Positions 23,522 through 30,403 of a stretch of 64,000 bases of DNA are shown here, piece by piece. This DNA comes from Chitinophagaceae bacterium. GTDB lineage: Bacteria; Bacteroidota; Bacteroidia; Chitinophagales; Chitinophagaceae. Under the pieces are notes generated by a model, which saw only the letters and a program-made list of their open reading frames with translations, was not told the DNA's origin and searched no databases. Position numbers and translations under genes: made by a program. The stretch spans positions 310,001 through 374,000 of the forward strand of contig JAHBTJ010000001.1 of the NCBI GenBank assembly GCA_019638595.1, in the 5' to 3' direction. How positions within the stretch are numbered: position 1 is the stretch's first letter; each line of letters begins with the position of its first letter.

Positions 23522-24301
23522 TCAATATGGCTTGAATGTATAAGCTACTCGTAAAGCGTTATCGTCTGCCCACAAAATTCCTTTATAAAAGTCATACCAA
23601 CCATCTGTTGGTCCACCTTGCCCTTGATTTGTATGTATCATAAAATTGCCGTCTTTGTAACAGTAACCGTCAACCACGACTGAATGTCCAAAGTCTTTTA
23701 GGTTTGCGAAATGTAGAAAAACCGGTCGCTTGTTATTTATTTCATCGTAAATTACTTTTTCAAGTTTCCCAAGAGTATTTGGCACAAGTTTGTGCCAGGC
23801 TATATAACGTTCTACTTTAACTTTATAATGCTGCTCTAATAAACTTGCAGATGCCAACTTGTTCATATATCTGTCTGTCCCAAAGTCTTTTTGAACGGCT
23901 AATGCTGCATAATAATTATACTTGGCTAATTGTTTAATTGTTTCTTGAGAAGTAGTCCTGTCAATTGTCGGCGCAAATAAACTAAAATTGAATTGTGAAC
24001 TGTCTAAGTCTTCGTTGATTTTATAGTTTTGCCGGGAAGTATATTCAACGTGTCCGTAAGGTTTGAGTTTGTAATAATATACAATCTGTGCCAAAGCAGT
24101 ACTCCAACAACCTGTCCTCAAAGAGTCAGGGGTGTATTTTTCAAAGCCACCCATTTGTTTCCAATGTGTTGTTGTCAAACATTCACTGTCCGACATACAT
24201 TTTGATTTGTCTGGAAAAAATGGAAATGAAGTACAGACAAACAAATATGTCAAACCTAATACCCCTAAAATAACTGCTGTGATTTTATATTTTCTCTTCA
24301 T
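23522..24301 (-). CDS. Streptopain-type (C10-like) cysteine protease
   Basis: 259 residues. An N-terminal hydrophobic segment (AVILGVLGLTYLFVCTSF) is a signal anchor or signal peptide. The family landmarks are GCWSTALAQIVYYYK with Cys65, and FGHSVVVDGYCYKDG with His206, matching the GC.atAmAQ and GHa.vidGy motifs of C10 proteases. The pair looks intact, so activity is plausible. A pro-segment of about 45 residues precedes the Cys. It contrasts with the dead papain-fold protein encoded four genes away. Cassette between sites 17 and 18; the boxes on either side pair over 13 of 14 bases. Confidence 0.78.
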   Translation of the reverse strand: MKRKYKITAVILGVLGLTYLFVCTSFPFFPDKSKCMSDSECLTTTHWKQMGGFEKYTPDSLRTGCWSTALAQIVYYYKLKPYGHVEYTSRQNYKINEDLDSSQFNFSLFAPTIDRTTSQETIKQLAKYNYYAALAVQKDFGTDRYMNKLASASLLEQHYKVKVERYIAWHKLVPNTLGKLEKVIYDEINNKRPVFLHFANLKDFGHSVVVDGYCYKDGNFMIHTNQGQGGPTDGWYDFYKGILWADDNALRVAYTFKPY

Positions 24302-24329
24302 AATTTTTTAGGATGTCGCCGTATGCTTA

Positions 24330-24463
24330 CCGCTAACGTTTTGGGTATTGCCGAAGGCGGGGATTTTTAGTACAAAAGTTCAATCGAAGAACGAAAGCTG
24401 AACCTTGCACAAATGCCCAATCGAAGCCGTTCAGCCCCGCTTTTGGCAATACCTTGTTAGCGG
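24330..24463 (-). repeat. attC-like site 18 (short class, 134 bp)
   Basis: Box CCGCTAAC (24330-24337) and box GTTAGCGG (24456-24463). Arms GGGTATTGCCGAAGGCGGGG and CCCCGCTTTTGGCAATACC are among the best matched in the array. Confidence 0.82.
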
Positions 24464-25140
24464 CTGTTTTTGTCTCCATTGTGTTCGTTCAATGTTCTAA
24501 ATATAGAGTCAGCAAGTCTTGTTCCTGTTGAAACAAGTTTTTGCAATACTCTAAGTTGTTCTTTACAGGCTAAACTGTCTGTTGGGTGAGGGTAATTTAT
24601 TGTATGGTCTATTTCTCCCCAAATTTCTTCAAAAAGTGTTCTAACTTGAATTTCACAACAAATAGAATTTTGATTGTTTGGTTTTACTAAATAATGAATG
24701 CTTGTGTAAAAAGTATCTCTAACTTCTGTCGCGATGTTTAATTTTTGATAGAACTGAACAGATTCAGGGTCCCAAGTATATGCTTTTGGTTCTTCAACGA
24801 AAATCCAATCTCCATTTGCTACTTTTTCAATTATTGTGGAATGAATTGGTTCAAATTGGTCTTGATAGAGGTGTAAAACACGAACTCCAATAAAGTCTGT
24901 AATACTCGTGAAAATATTATCTTTTGTAATTACAGTTCCTTTGTCAAGTTTTCGTTGAAGTTTTTCTGAAAGATGGTCGGGGTCTTTTAGCCTTGATTTT
25001 ATAGAATGAATTATTGGAAGTGGTTTTTGATTGAGTGTTGGGTGCTTTTGAAAAAACACTAAAACACCAGCCAAAAACTGTTCATATTCAAACTGCTTTT
25101 GTTTGTACGCTTCTACCGCTTCTTCAATCTCTTTGCTCAT
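24457..25140 (-). CDS. RelA/SpoT-type synthetase domain protein
   Basis: 227 residues: one RelA/SpoT nucleotidyltransferase-like domain without hydrolase, TGS or ACT domains. The visible landmarks are SRLKD (Arg50, Lys52, Asp53), DFIGVRV (Asp82 to Arg87), YTSIHY (Tyr145 to His149) and CEIQVRTLFEEIWGEIDH (162-179). All are conserved in (p)ppGpp synthetases, so it looks catalytically complete. Short synthetases of this sort act in stringent control or, as toxSAS toxins, in phage defence and toxin-antitoxin systems. It starts two bases after the ParA-like gene ends, inside the same cassette. The stop codon lies inside the box of site 18. Confidence 0.85.
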   Translation of the reverse strand: MSKEIEEAVEAYKQKQFEYEQFLAGVLVFFQKHPTLNQKPLPIIHSIKSRLKDPDHLSEKLQRKLDKGTVITKDNIFTSITDFIGVRVLHLYQDQFEPIHSTIIEKVANGDWIFVEEPKAYTWDPESVQFYQKLNIATEVRDTFYTSIHYLVKPNNQNSICCEIQVRTLFEEIWGEIDHTINYPHPTDSLACKEQLRVLQKLVSTGTRLADSIFRTLNEHNGDKNSR

Positions 25141-25142
25141 AA

Positions 25143-26243
25143 TTAATTTAAAGTGTTTATTCTTTCTAAAAAACTATTTGCAAAGTCAATATATGCCTGT
25201 CTTGTGGCTTCATAAATTCCACGATTTCCTAAAATAGTACTCCTGTCACTTGCTTCAAGATTTCCTAAACTTGGAATTCGCCATATGGGACATTTATATT
25301 TTTGTGCCATATTAGGCAATGTATTATGTGAGTGCATAACCGCAGTTAAACCAATAGGCGTATTAGCTTGTTCTTGTGTTAAGTGACTTCTAACTTCAGG
25401 GCTTATAAACTGTTCTATGGTTTGCGGAATTTGTTGTGCGTAATTATAATGTGCTTGAGCCAAATCCCATTCAGTTACACCTGTATATTTTTTGGCATTG
25501 TAAATAGTGTAACCTAAAAACCGAACAAAATTCTGAGGGAATTGTTTTCGTTTGTCTTCAGAAATTAAGCCGTAAAGAGTAGTGAATTCTTTGCTCCATT
25601 GCTTCAAAGCACTACCAATGTTTCTAATACCATACATTGAAAACATATCGGGTAATGCTGGAATCAAAAATCCATCCACAGTTGATATGATAACTTTGTT
25701 TAAAGAGCCTAAACTTGGTGATGTATCAATGATAATATATTCATAGTTGTGAACTCTGGCGTACTCTTCTGCAATAGTTCTAATATTCGTGATTGTTCTA
25801 ATGGACAAAGGGTCGCCTGAATAAGCACCACTCCACCTTTCAGAAATTTTATTTTCGTATTTATGAATAGTCAGTCTGCCGGGAATTAAGTCTAAGTTAT
25901 TAACAAGATTAACAGGTGGTGGAAGTGCCGGCAGTTCTCCTTGACCGTCTTCTGTTGGTTTTAATAGAAAGTGTATTGTTCGTGGATTTCTTATAAAAAT
26001 ATCGTAGTCGCCTTGTGGTATTTTTTTTACAGTTGAACCAAAATCTTCAATGAACTCGTCTTCTTCTGTCCACATTCTATGAAGAGATTCTTCATCCATT
26101 CCACATATAGTAGCATTACATTGAGGGTCAAGGTCAATGATAAGTGTCTTGTGTCCCAGTTCTGCTAAAATGTTGGACAGATGAAAAGCAAGTGTTGATT
26201 TACCAACTCCGCCTTTGTTATTGAATAATGATATTATTTTCAT
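25143..26243 (-). CDS. ParA/MinD-family ATPase
   Basis: 366 residues. Deviant Walker A motif NNKGGVGKST at 8-17, switch I-like DLDPQCNATICG at about 37-48, and IIIDTSPSLGSLNKV as the Walker B region. A large insertion (about 60-130) and an extended C-terminus (SHNTLPNMAQKYKCPIWRIPSLGNLEASD) make it longer than plasmid ParA proteins. No ParB partner or centromere-like repeat is next to it; instead it is translationally linked to the RelA/SpoT-type gene. An antitoxin, sensor or regulator role towards the synthetase is possible but is inference. Confidence 0.88.
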   Translation of the reverse strand: MKIISLFNNKGGVGKSTLAFHLSNILAELGHKTLIIDLDPQCNATICGMDEESLHRMWTEEDEFIEDFGSTVKKIPQGDYDIFIRNPRTIHFLLKPTEDGQGELPALPPPVNLVNNLDLIPGRLTIHKYENKISERWSGAYSGDPLSIRTITNIRTIAEEYARVHNYEYIIIDTSPSLGSLNKVIISTVDGFLIPALPDMFSMYGIRNIGSALKQWSKEFTTLYGLISEDKRKQFPQNFVRFLGYTIYNAKKYTGVTEWDLAQAHYNYAQQIPQTIEQFISPEVRSHLTQEQANTPIGLTAVMHSHNTLPNMAQKYKCPIWRIPSLGNLEASDRSTILGNRGIYEATRQAYIDFANSFLERINTLN

Positions 26244-26288
26244 TTAGTCTGTTGTATTTTCTATATTGATGTCGGTGTCTTAAAATAG

Positions 26289-26487
26289 CCGCTAACGAAC
26301 AGAGCTTGCTGCTGTGCTGGTATTTGAAAATTGTCCAGCCCGGAACCGAAGCCCAATTGAATTACCGCTGATGAAGGTATGTACTAAAGCTGAAAGCTGT
26401 ACGTCCAGCCCGAACAAAAGTTGATAGTAGCACAAAAGCTAATTGTACTTCCGTCTGCCAGCATAGCAGCAAACCCCATGTTAGCGG
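26289..26487 (-). repeat. attC-like site 19 (long class, 199 bp)
   Basis: Box CCGCTAAC (26289-26296) and box GTTAGCGG (26480-26487); arms GCTTGCTGCTGTGCTGG and CCAGCATAGCAGCAAACCCC. In this site even the outer boxes happen to match. Confidence 0.82.
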
Positions 26488-26512
26488 TTCGTGCTTTGTT
26501 TCGTGTTAGTTA

Positions 26513-26968
26513 TTAACTCCAACTTTGAAGTTCAATAATATTTCCGTCTGGGTCTGCTATGTATATAAATTTTAGCAACCCAACATTTTCAACATAATGT
26601 TCACTTAATTCTCCAATTTTTGTTGCTCCGTTTTTTATCGCTAGTTCTAAAAGCTCGTCTATTTTGTCAACTTGAAAAGCGATATGTCCAAACCCTTGTT
26701 TATTCGGTAAGTTTTTTTCAGAGTTTATTACTGTTACATATTGATAAATTTCCAATGTCGGTCCATTGTCGCCATAACCAGGAAGTCGTAAGTGCATTCC
26801 TTGTAAATGTGCATCTAAAACTCCAGTTCCTTTGTCAAGCCATTCCCCCCTTTGGTTGCGTTCAGGCGGAACAGGTATGCAGTCGAAAACCAATTCATAA
26901 AAGCCTGCCAGCTTTTTCCAGTTCTTTGTTATAATGTTTGTGTGTCCGTATTTTACATTCATATTCAA
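26513..26968 (-). CDS. VOC-family protein (glyoxalase/dioxygenase fold)
   Basis: 151 residues forming one paired-betaalphabetabetabeta VOC domain. The putative metal ligands fall in KYGHTNI (His near 9), LEIYQY (Glu), FGHIAFQV (His) and NIIELQSW (Glu near the C-terminus). This is the usual H-E-H-E set, so a metal-dependent lyase, isomerase or resistance role is possible. The pattern LAGFYELVFDCIPVPPERNQRGEWLDKGTG is common in uncharacterised lactoylglutathione-lyase-like proteins. The start could also be the Met two codons on. Cassette between sites 19 and 20. Confidence 0.87.
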   Translation of the reverse strand: MNMNVKYGHTNIITKNWKKLAGFYELVFDCIPVPPERNQRGEWLDKGTGVLDAHLQGMHLRLPGYGDNGPTLEIYQYVTVINSEKNLPNKQGFGHIAFQVDKIDELLELAIKNGATKIGELSEHYVENVGLLKFIYIADPDGNIIELQSWS

Positions 26969-27004
26969 TTTTAGTCTGTTATGTTGTTGAGGTGGTCTGC
27001 ATGA

Positions 27005-27206
27005 CCGCTAACGGTAAACGGCTTGGCGATGTGGCGGTAATTTAAAATCGTCAGACCGAACCGAAGTCGAATAGAATTACTAATGATGAAGATATATACA
27101 AAAGCTCAATAGTAAAAGTCCAGCCCGGGCTGCTGCCGAATAGCGAACAAAAAGTTGAGAATATATTCGTCGCCCCGCCATATAGCCAAACCGCCTGTTG
27201 TACGCC
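27005..27206 (-). repeat. attC-like site 20 (long class, 202 bp)
   Basis: Box CCGCTAAC (27005-27012) and box GTTGTACGCC (27197-27206); arms GGCTTGGCGATGTGGCGG and CCGCCATATAGCCAAACC. Confidence 0.8.
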
Positions 27207-27301
27207 GGTTTAGTCGGTCTAACCAAAAGCCTGTTGTCTTGTTTTTTTGTCAAAGCTGCAATATAAGATACCAATTAAAAATGCTGAATAACTTTATCTT
27301 T

Positions 27302-27769
27302 CTATTTTGTGACTTCTCTGTCAAAAACCCAAATACTATGGTGGTCTTTTGGTCTGCCTGTAAATACTTCGTCAGCAACAAGTTCATTCTGGGTTGTCCC
27401 AAATTTATAATTAACACTGTTTAAATAATTCTTTCTCCACATTGTTGCCTGCAAGCTATTCTCTTTCTGTTCTAATTTTCCTTTAAATATTATTTTCACT
27501 CTTCTTGTCTTACCATCAGCAGTCATTTTGAAACCTATTTTCTTTTTTTTGTCGCCATAAATGTGATATATCTTCAAGCTGAATTCATTGTCAACTTGCT
27601 TGATAACGAATATTTGACCTGTAAGTCCATTTAGGTTATCGGTTGTATCTAACATACTCTTTTGAAAATTTAGCACCCAAGTCCCAGTGAAGCTAGGTGT
27701 CTGGGCAAAAATTTGTGATTGAAACACAAAGCCAAGCAGCAGCAATAAAAATTTTAGTTTGGTATTCAT
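27302..27769 (-). CDS. Secreted lipocalin-like protein
   Basis: 155 residues with a signal peptide (KFLLLLLGFVFQSQIFAQ). The mature part starts PSFTGTWVLNFQKSMLD, a phrase typical of small Bacteroidota proteins with a beta-barrel domain related to lipocalins. It continues with alternating strands including FKMTADGKTRRVKIIFKGKL. No active site is visible. Cassette between sites 20 and 21; about 95 bases without a gene follow its stop and about 130 precede its start. Confidence 0.7.
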   Translation of the reverse strand: MNTKLKFLLLLLGFVFQSQIFAQTPSFTGTWVLNFQKSMLDTTDNLNGLTGQIFVIKQVDNEFSLKIYHIYGDKKKKIGFKMTADGKTRRVKIIFKGKLEQKENSLQATMWRKNYLNSVNYKFGTTQNELVADEVFTGRPKDHHSIWVFDREVTK

Positions 27770-27906
27770 AATTTTTTAGGTATATAGTTTTCTAAGGTCG
27801 TGGTATAGTTTTTAGCGACAGACAATATTATGTTAAAAGTGATTGCTAATTTTTGTCAACACGAAAAAATGAGACTTGAGATCTTGAGTTGGGTCTGTCA
27901 AAAAAT

Positions 27907-28045
27907 GGCGCACAACGGTTCACGGCTTGGCGTTTGTGGCGGCATTTGAAAACCGTCAGCTCAAATTTAGCACAAAAGCCCAATAGAATTACTTCCGTTG
28001 AGCCTTTGCACGTCAGCCGCCATAACGCCAAACCGATGTTGGCGG
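27907..28045 (-). repeat. attC-like site 21 (short class, 139 bp)
   Basis: Box GGCGCACAAC (27907-27916) and box GTTGGCGG (28038-28045); arms GGCTTGGCGTTTGTGGCGGC and GCCGCCATAACGCCAAACC, nearly the same as site 8. Confidence 0.82.
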
Positions 28046-28078
28046 TTCGTTGTTTTCTCTGTGGTTAGTTTGTAGTTG

Positions 28079-28816
28079 TTACCAAGAAATTTCTCCTGTC
28101 GCTGGATTATTTTCTTCGCTAAAAAACTTTCCTGTCGGACCGTCATTGTCAATTAGAGCATATTTTACTATCCGTTTTCCGGCATCTTCAACCGTTCCTG
28201 TCCCACGATGACCGTTGAAATCTGTCTTTGTAAACCCCGGACAAACAGCATTTACTTTGACGTTGGTGTCTTTCAGTTCATAAGCCAAAACAACGGTAAA
28301 CATATTCATTGCTGATTTTGACGAAAGATACACAACACCTTTGAAGTCGTAATATTTATAAGTCGGGTCGCTGTGCAACGTGAGTGAGCCTTGACTTGAA
28401 CTCACATTCACAATACGAGGTTCTGGCGATTTTTTGAGTAAATCAATAAACGCCTGTGTAACTCTCACAACGCTAAAAACATTGGCATCATAAGTGGCTT
28501 TGAATTGGTCAATCGTTGCATCAAATGCCGACTGCGGATAACCGCCATAAATACCTGCATTATTGACAAGTATGTCCAACGTTTTTGTTTTCTTACCAAT
28601 TTCTGCTCGGGCATTTTTTACAGATGTATCGTCTGTAATGTCCAACTGAATAAGTTCCACATTGTTTAAGCCTTCCGCTTTTAATTTATTAACGGCTTCT
28701 GTTCCGTTTTCTAAATTGCGACTTCCGAGATAAACATAAATTCCTTTTTGAGCAAGTTGCCGTGCAACTTCAAAGCCAATGCTCTTGTTAGCTCCTGTTA
28801 CTAATGCTGATTTCAT
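28079..28816 (-). CDS. Short-chain dehydrogenase/reductase
   Basis: 245 residues. The cofactor loop is TGANKSIGF at 7-15. NNAG appears in DILVNNAGIYGG and the catalytic Ser and Tyr-xxx-Lys in VNVSSSQGSL and VVYLSSKSAMNMF. The C-terminus (VCPGFTKTDFNGHRGTGTVEDAGKRIVKYAL) is the usual classical-SDR substrate loop. It resembles SDRs described as carbonyl reductases. It lies downstream of an AraC-type gene on the same strand with its own TAnnTTTG element, so it is probably the regulator's target. Both sit between site 21 and the end of the array. Confidence 0.93.
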   Translation of the reverse strand: MKSALVTGANKSIGFEVARQLAQKGIYVYLGSRNLENGTEAVNKLKAEGLNNVELIQLDITDDTSVKNARAEIGKKTKTLDILVNNAGIYGGYPQSAFDATIDQFKATYDANVFSVVRVTQAFIDLLKKSPEPRIVNVSSSQGSLTLHSDPTYKYYDFKGVVYLSSKSAMNMFTVVLAYELKDTNVKVNAVCPGFTKTDFNGHRGTGTVEDAGKRIVKYALIDNDGPTGKFFSEENNPATGEISW

Positions 28817-28836
28817 CTTTTCTAAATTTTATGAGG

Positions 28837-28844
28837 CAAAAGTA
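28837..28844 (-). promoter_or_regulatory. Candidate -7 element for the SDR gene
   Basis: The minus strand reads TACTTTTG, a perfect TAnnTTTG, 20 bases before the ATG at 28816. No good -33 element is seen, which would fit activation by the AraC-type protein encoded just upstream. Confidence 0.45.
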
Positions 28845-28879
28845 GAGAGCCGAAAAATAGAGAAGATGGACAAATCAAT

Positions 28880-29755
28880 TTATTCTCTTGACAAATCTTG
28901 CCGAGTTTCTAAAACCTCACTTACATTTTTTCCTGTGCATTTTTTGAAAAGACGTGAAAAATAATCGGGGTCGTTAAAACCCAATTCGTATGCTAATTCT
29001 TTTACGGAAAGATTTGAATAACGCAATTTCCGTTGTGCTTCTGTCATCAAACGGTTAGTTAAAAAATCCTTTGGCGATGTTCCCGAATATTCTTTTACAA
29101 TCCGATACAAACTGTTAGTTGATAACGCCAACTTTTCTGCAATTGCGTTGATAGAGGGTTGCTCTGTAAGATTTGTTTCCACTACTAATTTGAACTCGAT
29201 GAATTTTGAAAGATTAGCATTTAGAATGTCGTGAGGTTCATTGTTTTTGAAATAGGCACTATTCAGTTCTGAAAGTAACGAGTTCAAATAAGCCAAAACA
29301 ATTTCTGCGTCTGTTTGCTGTTTGTCTATGTGAAGTATTTGATTTAAAATTTCAAAAACTTTTCTTACTCTGTCCCTTGTTGCAGTGTCTAAAATTATGG
29401 TTTGTGCGTGTAAAGGATTGACTAAAAAATGAAATGACTGCGGAAGTAATGCCAATGTATTTTCGTCAAAAAGTATTTTAAAATATTTGAGATTGTCTGT
29501 GTTTGTAGGTGGCACAAAAATTTGATTTGGCATTGCAAAAAGCAAGTGTCCGTCAGTAAGTGTAAAGTCTTGTAAGTCTAAATTATATGTAATCGAACCG
29601 CTGTCAATAAGTACAATAAAATAAGAAGTCAGCCTGCGAGGTTGAAGTAGTTTTTGCTGAATATCAGTAGAAGGATAAGGATTGTCGTTTGAGTTAATCT
29701 TGATTTTCAACTTGTCGTTTTGTAAGCTGTTGATATTTTCGTTTGTTTTCTGCAT
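28880..29755 (-). CDS. AraC-family transcriptional regulator
   Basis: 291 residues from the Met at 29755 (MQKTNENINSLQND). A TTG 51 bases upstream also keeps the frame open, but that part overlaps the terminal recombination box. The N-terminal half is a cupin-like sensor domain. The C-terminal about 95 residues hold two helix-turn-helix motifs: PSINAIAEKLALSTNSLYRIVKEYSG, and LSVKELAYELGFNDPDYFSRLFKKCTG, the classical AraC signature. Its likely target is the SDR gene downstream on the same strand. First gene of the array in reading order. Confidence 0.92.
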   Translation of the reverse strand: MQKTNENINSLQNDKLKIKINSNDNPYPSTDIQQKLLQPRRLTSYFIVLIDSGSITYNLDLQDFTLTDGHLLFAMPNQIFVPPTNTDNLKYFKILFDENTLALLPQSFHFLVNPLHAQTIILDTATRDRVRKVFEILNQILHIDKQQTDAEIVLAYLNSLLSELNSAYFKNNEPHDILNANLSKFIEFKLVVETNLTEQPSINAIAEKLALSTNSLYRIVKEYSGTSPKDFLTNRLMTEAQRKLRYSNLSVKELAYELGFNDPDYFSRLFKKCTGKNVSEVLETRQDLSRE

Positions 29756-29790
29756 ACTGTCTGTCTGTTCAAAGTTTGTAGGGTGTCTGC

Positions 29791-29807
29791 TTACAATGAC
29801 CGCCAAC
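29791..29807 (-). repeat. Terminal recombination box at the head of the array
   Basis: TTACAATGACCGCCAAC pairs with GTTGGCGGTTCGTTG of site 21 (28038) and is not followed by a hairpin body. It is the last cassette edge in reading order, where an attI site would be expected. Confidence 0.55.
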
Positions 29808-29870
29808 TCATAAATTTACGAACCCTCTCCTTTCTCCCAAAAAATATCGCATCCTGTATTCTTTTCTTGC

Positions 29871-30035
29871 TCAAATAGTTATCCGTAATGCTTTCTTTTC
29901 TTTAACATTTTTTTTTGACGCAAATACATTTCCCTCTTTACCGGGTTTCTGTAATTGCAAGTCACCCGGGAGATTTATGAGTTTTACCATATCCCTGTTG
30001 GCTACATGCAAATAACGCAGTGTTGTTTTAATATT
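29871..30035 (-). pseudogene. C-terminal remnant of a tyrosine recombinase/integrase
   Basis: Minus-strand codons read NIKTTLRYLHVANRDMVKLI, then NLPGDLQLQKPGKEG. In tyrosine recombinases the end of the catalytic domain reads 'GHssikTTerYtHvs...SPLD.L', with the nucleophilic Tyr in TxxYxH. Here TTLRYLHV supplies that Tyr and LINLPGDLQL sits where the IntI/Xer 'SPLDxL' tail belongs. Everything upstream of the Asn (the GH box and the rest of the enzyme) is missing, and the frame upstream is unrelated. It lies at the head of the cassette array on the same strand as the cassettes. I infer a deleted integrase; only about 45 residues support this. Confidence 0.6.
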
Positions 30036-30062
30036 CATTAATGTGTAATATGCTCTTAACAT

Positions 30063-30092
30063 TACTAACAGAACAGGGCTTGGTGGTCAGGT
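30063..30092 (-). repeat. Isolated attC-like arm beyond the integrase remnant
   Basis: CTAACAGAACAGGGCTTGG is nearly the low-coordinate arm of sites 15 and 2 (TAACGAACAGGGCTTGCTG). No matching second arm follows. It shows that the array once reached further or was cut by a deletion here. Confidence 0.55.
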
Positions 30093-30403
30093 TCTGTCTT
30101 TTTTATCCATATAATTTTTCCTTTGGGGCCGGGGCATAGCTTCGCCTCCTCACTCACAGGGAGTATTTCAGGTATTCAATAAAAAAATGAATGTTACGGA
30201 CTTACCGGGTTGTTGACAGGAAAAGGATCCAGGTATTCTAAATATAGATAAAATTCCGGGAAAGACAATAATGAATGTCGGAGGGAAGGGTAACTAAATA
30301 TGCAGCAACAATTTTAAATGCATCCGCCAGGAGAAATGTTGCCGTACCAGGGATTGCTTATCTTCACTGGCAACGGCAACTTTTTGGATAAGTTCATGTG
30401 CTT
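30093..30403. other. Non-coding stretch between array and GH109 gene
   Basis: No gene, promoter or repeat is recognised. GC content rises again to that of the ordinary chromosome on the right. Confidence 0.4.

Larger units (their letters stand above)
2981..29807 (-). mobile_element. Integron-like gene cassette array without an intact integrase
   Basis: About 25 short genes or pseudogenes, one or two per unit and nearly all on the minus strand, are separated by related imperfect palindromes of about 127-206 bases. Each palindrome has an AAC box on its low-coordinate side and a GTT box on its high-coordinate side, like attC sites read from the minus strand. Around nearly every gene the two flanking boxes are complementary to each other over 10-15 bases, while within one palindrome the outer boxes differ. 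This is expected if cassettes (gene plus one site) were recombined at the core. Gene content is eclectic, AT-rich and includes two toxin-antitoxin pairs, as in sedentary integrons. No integrase gene is intact; a likely recombinase C-terminus lies at 29871-30035. The integron reading is an inference. Confidence 0.72.

Noticed and set aside
25143-26243. Plasmid partition system (ParA with origin)
   Set aside because: No ParB, no centromere-like iterons and no replication protein; the gene is tied to the RelA/SpoT-type gene in a cassette.
2981-30092. CRISPR array
   Set aside because: The repeats are 127-206 bases, palindromic and separated by whole genes; there are no short unique spacers and no cas genes.
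2981-30092. Array palindromes as simple MITE or IS ends
   Set aside because: No target-site duplications are visible and no transposase is present. The complementarity is between boxes across genes, which suits cassette recombination better; not fully excluded.
3000-30400. Prophage or conjugative element
   Set aside because: No capsid, tail, portal, relaxase or tra genes. The KilA-N gene alone is not enough.
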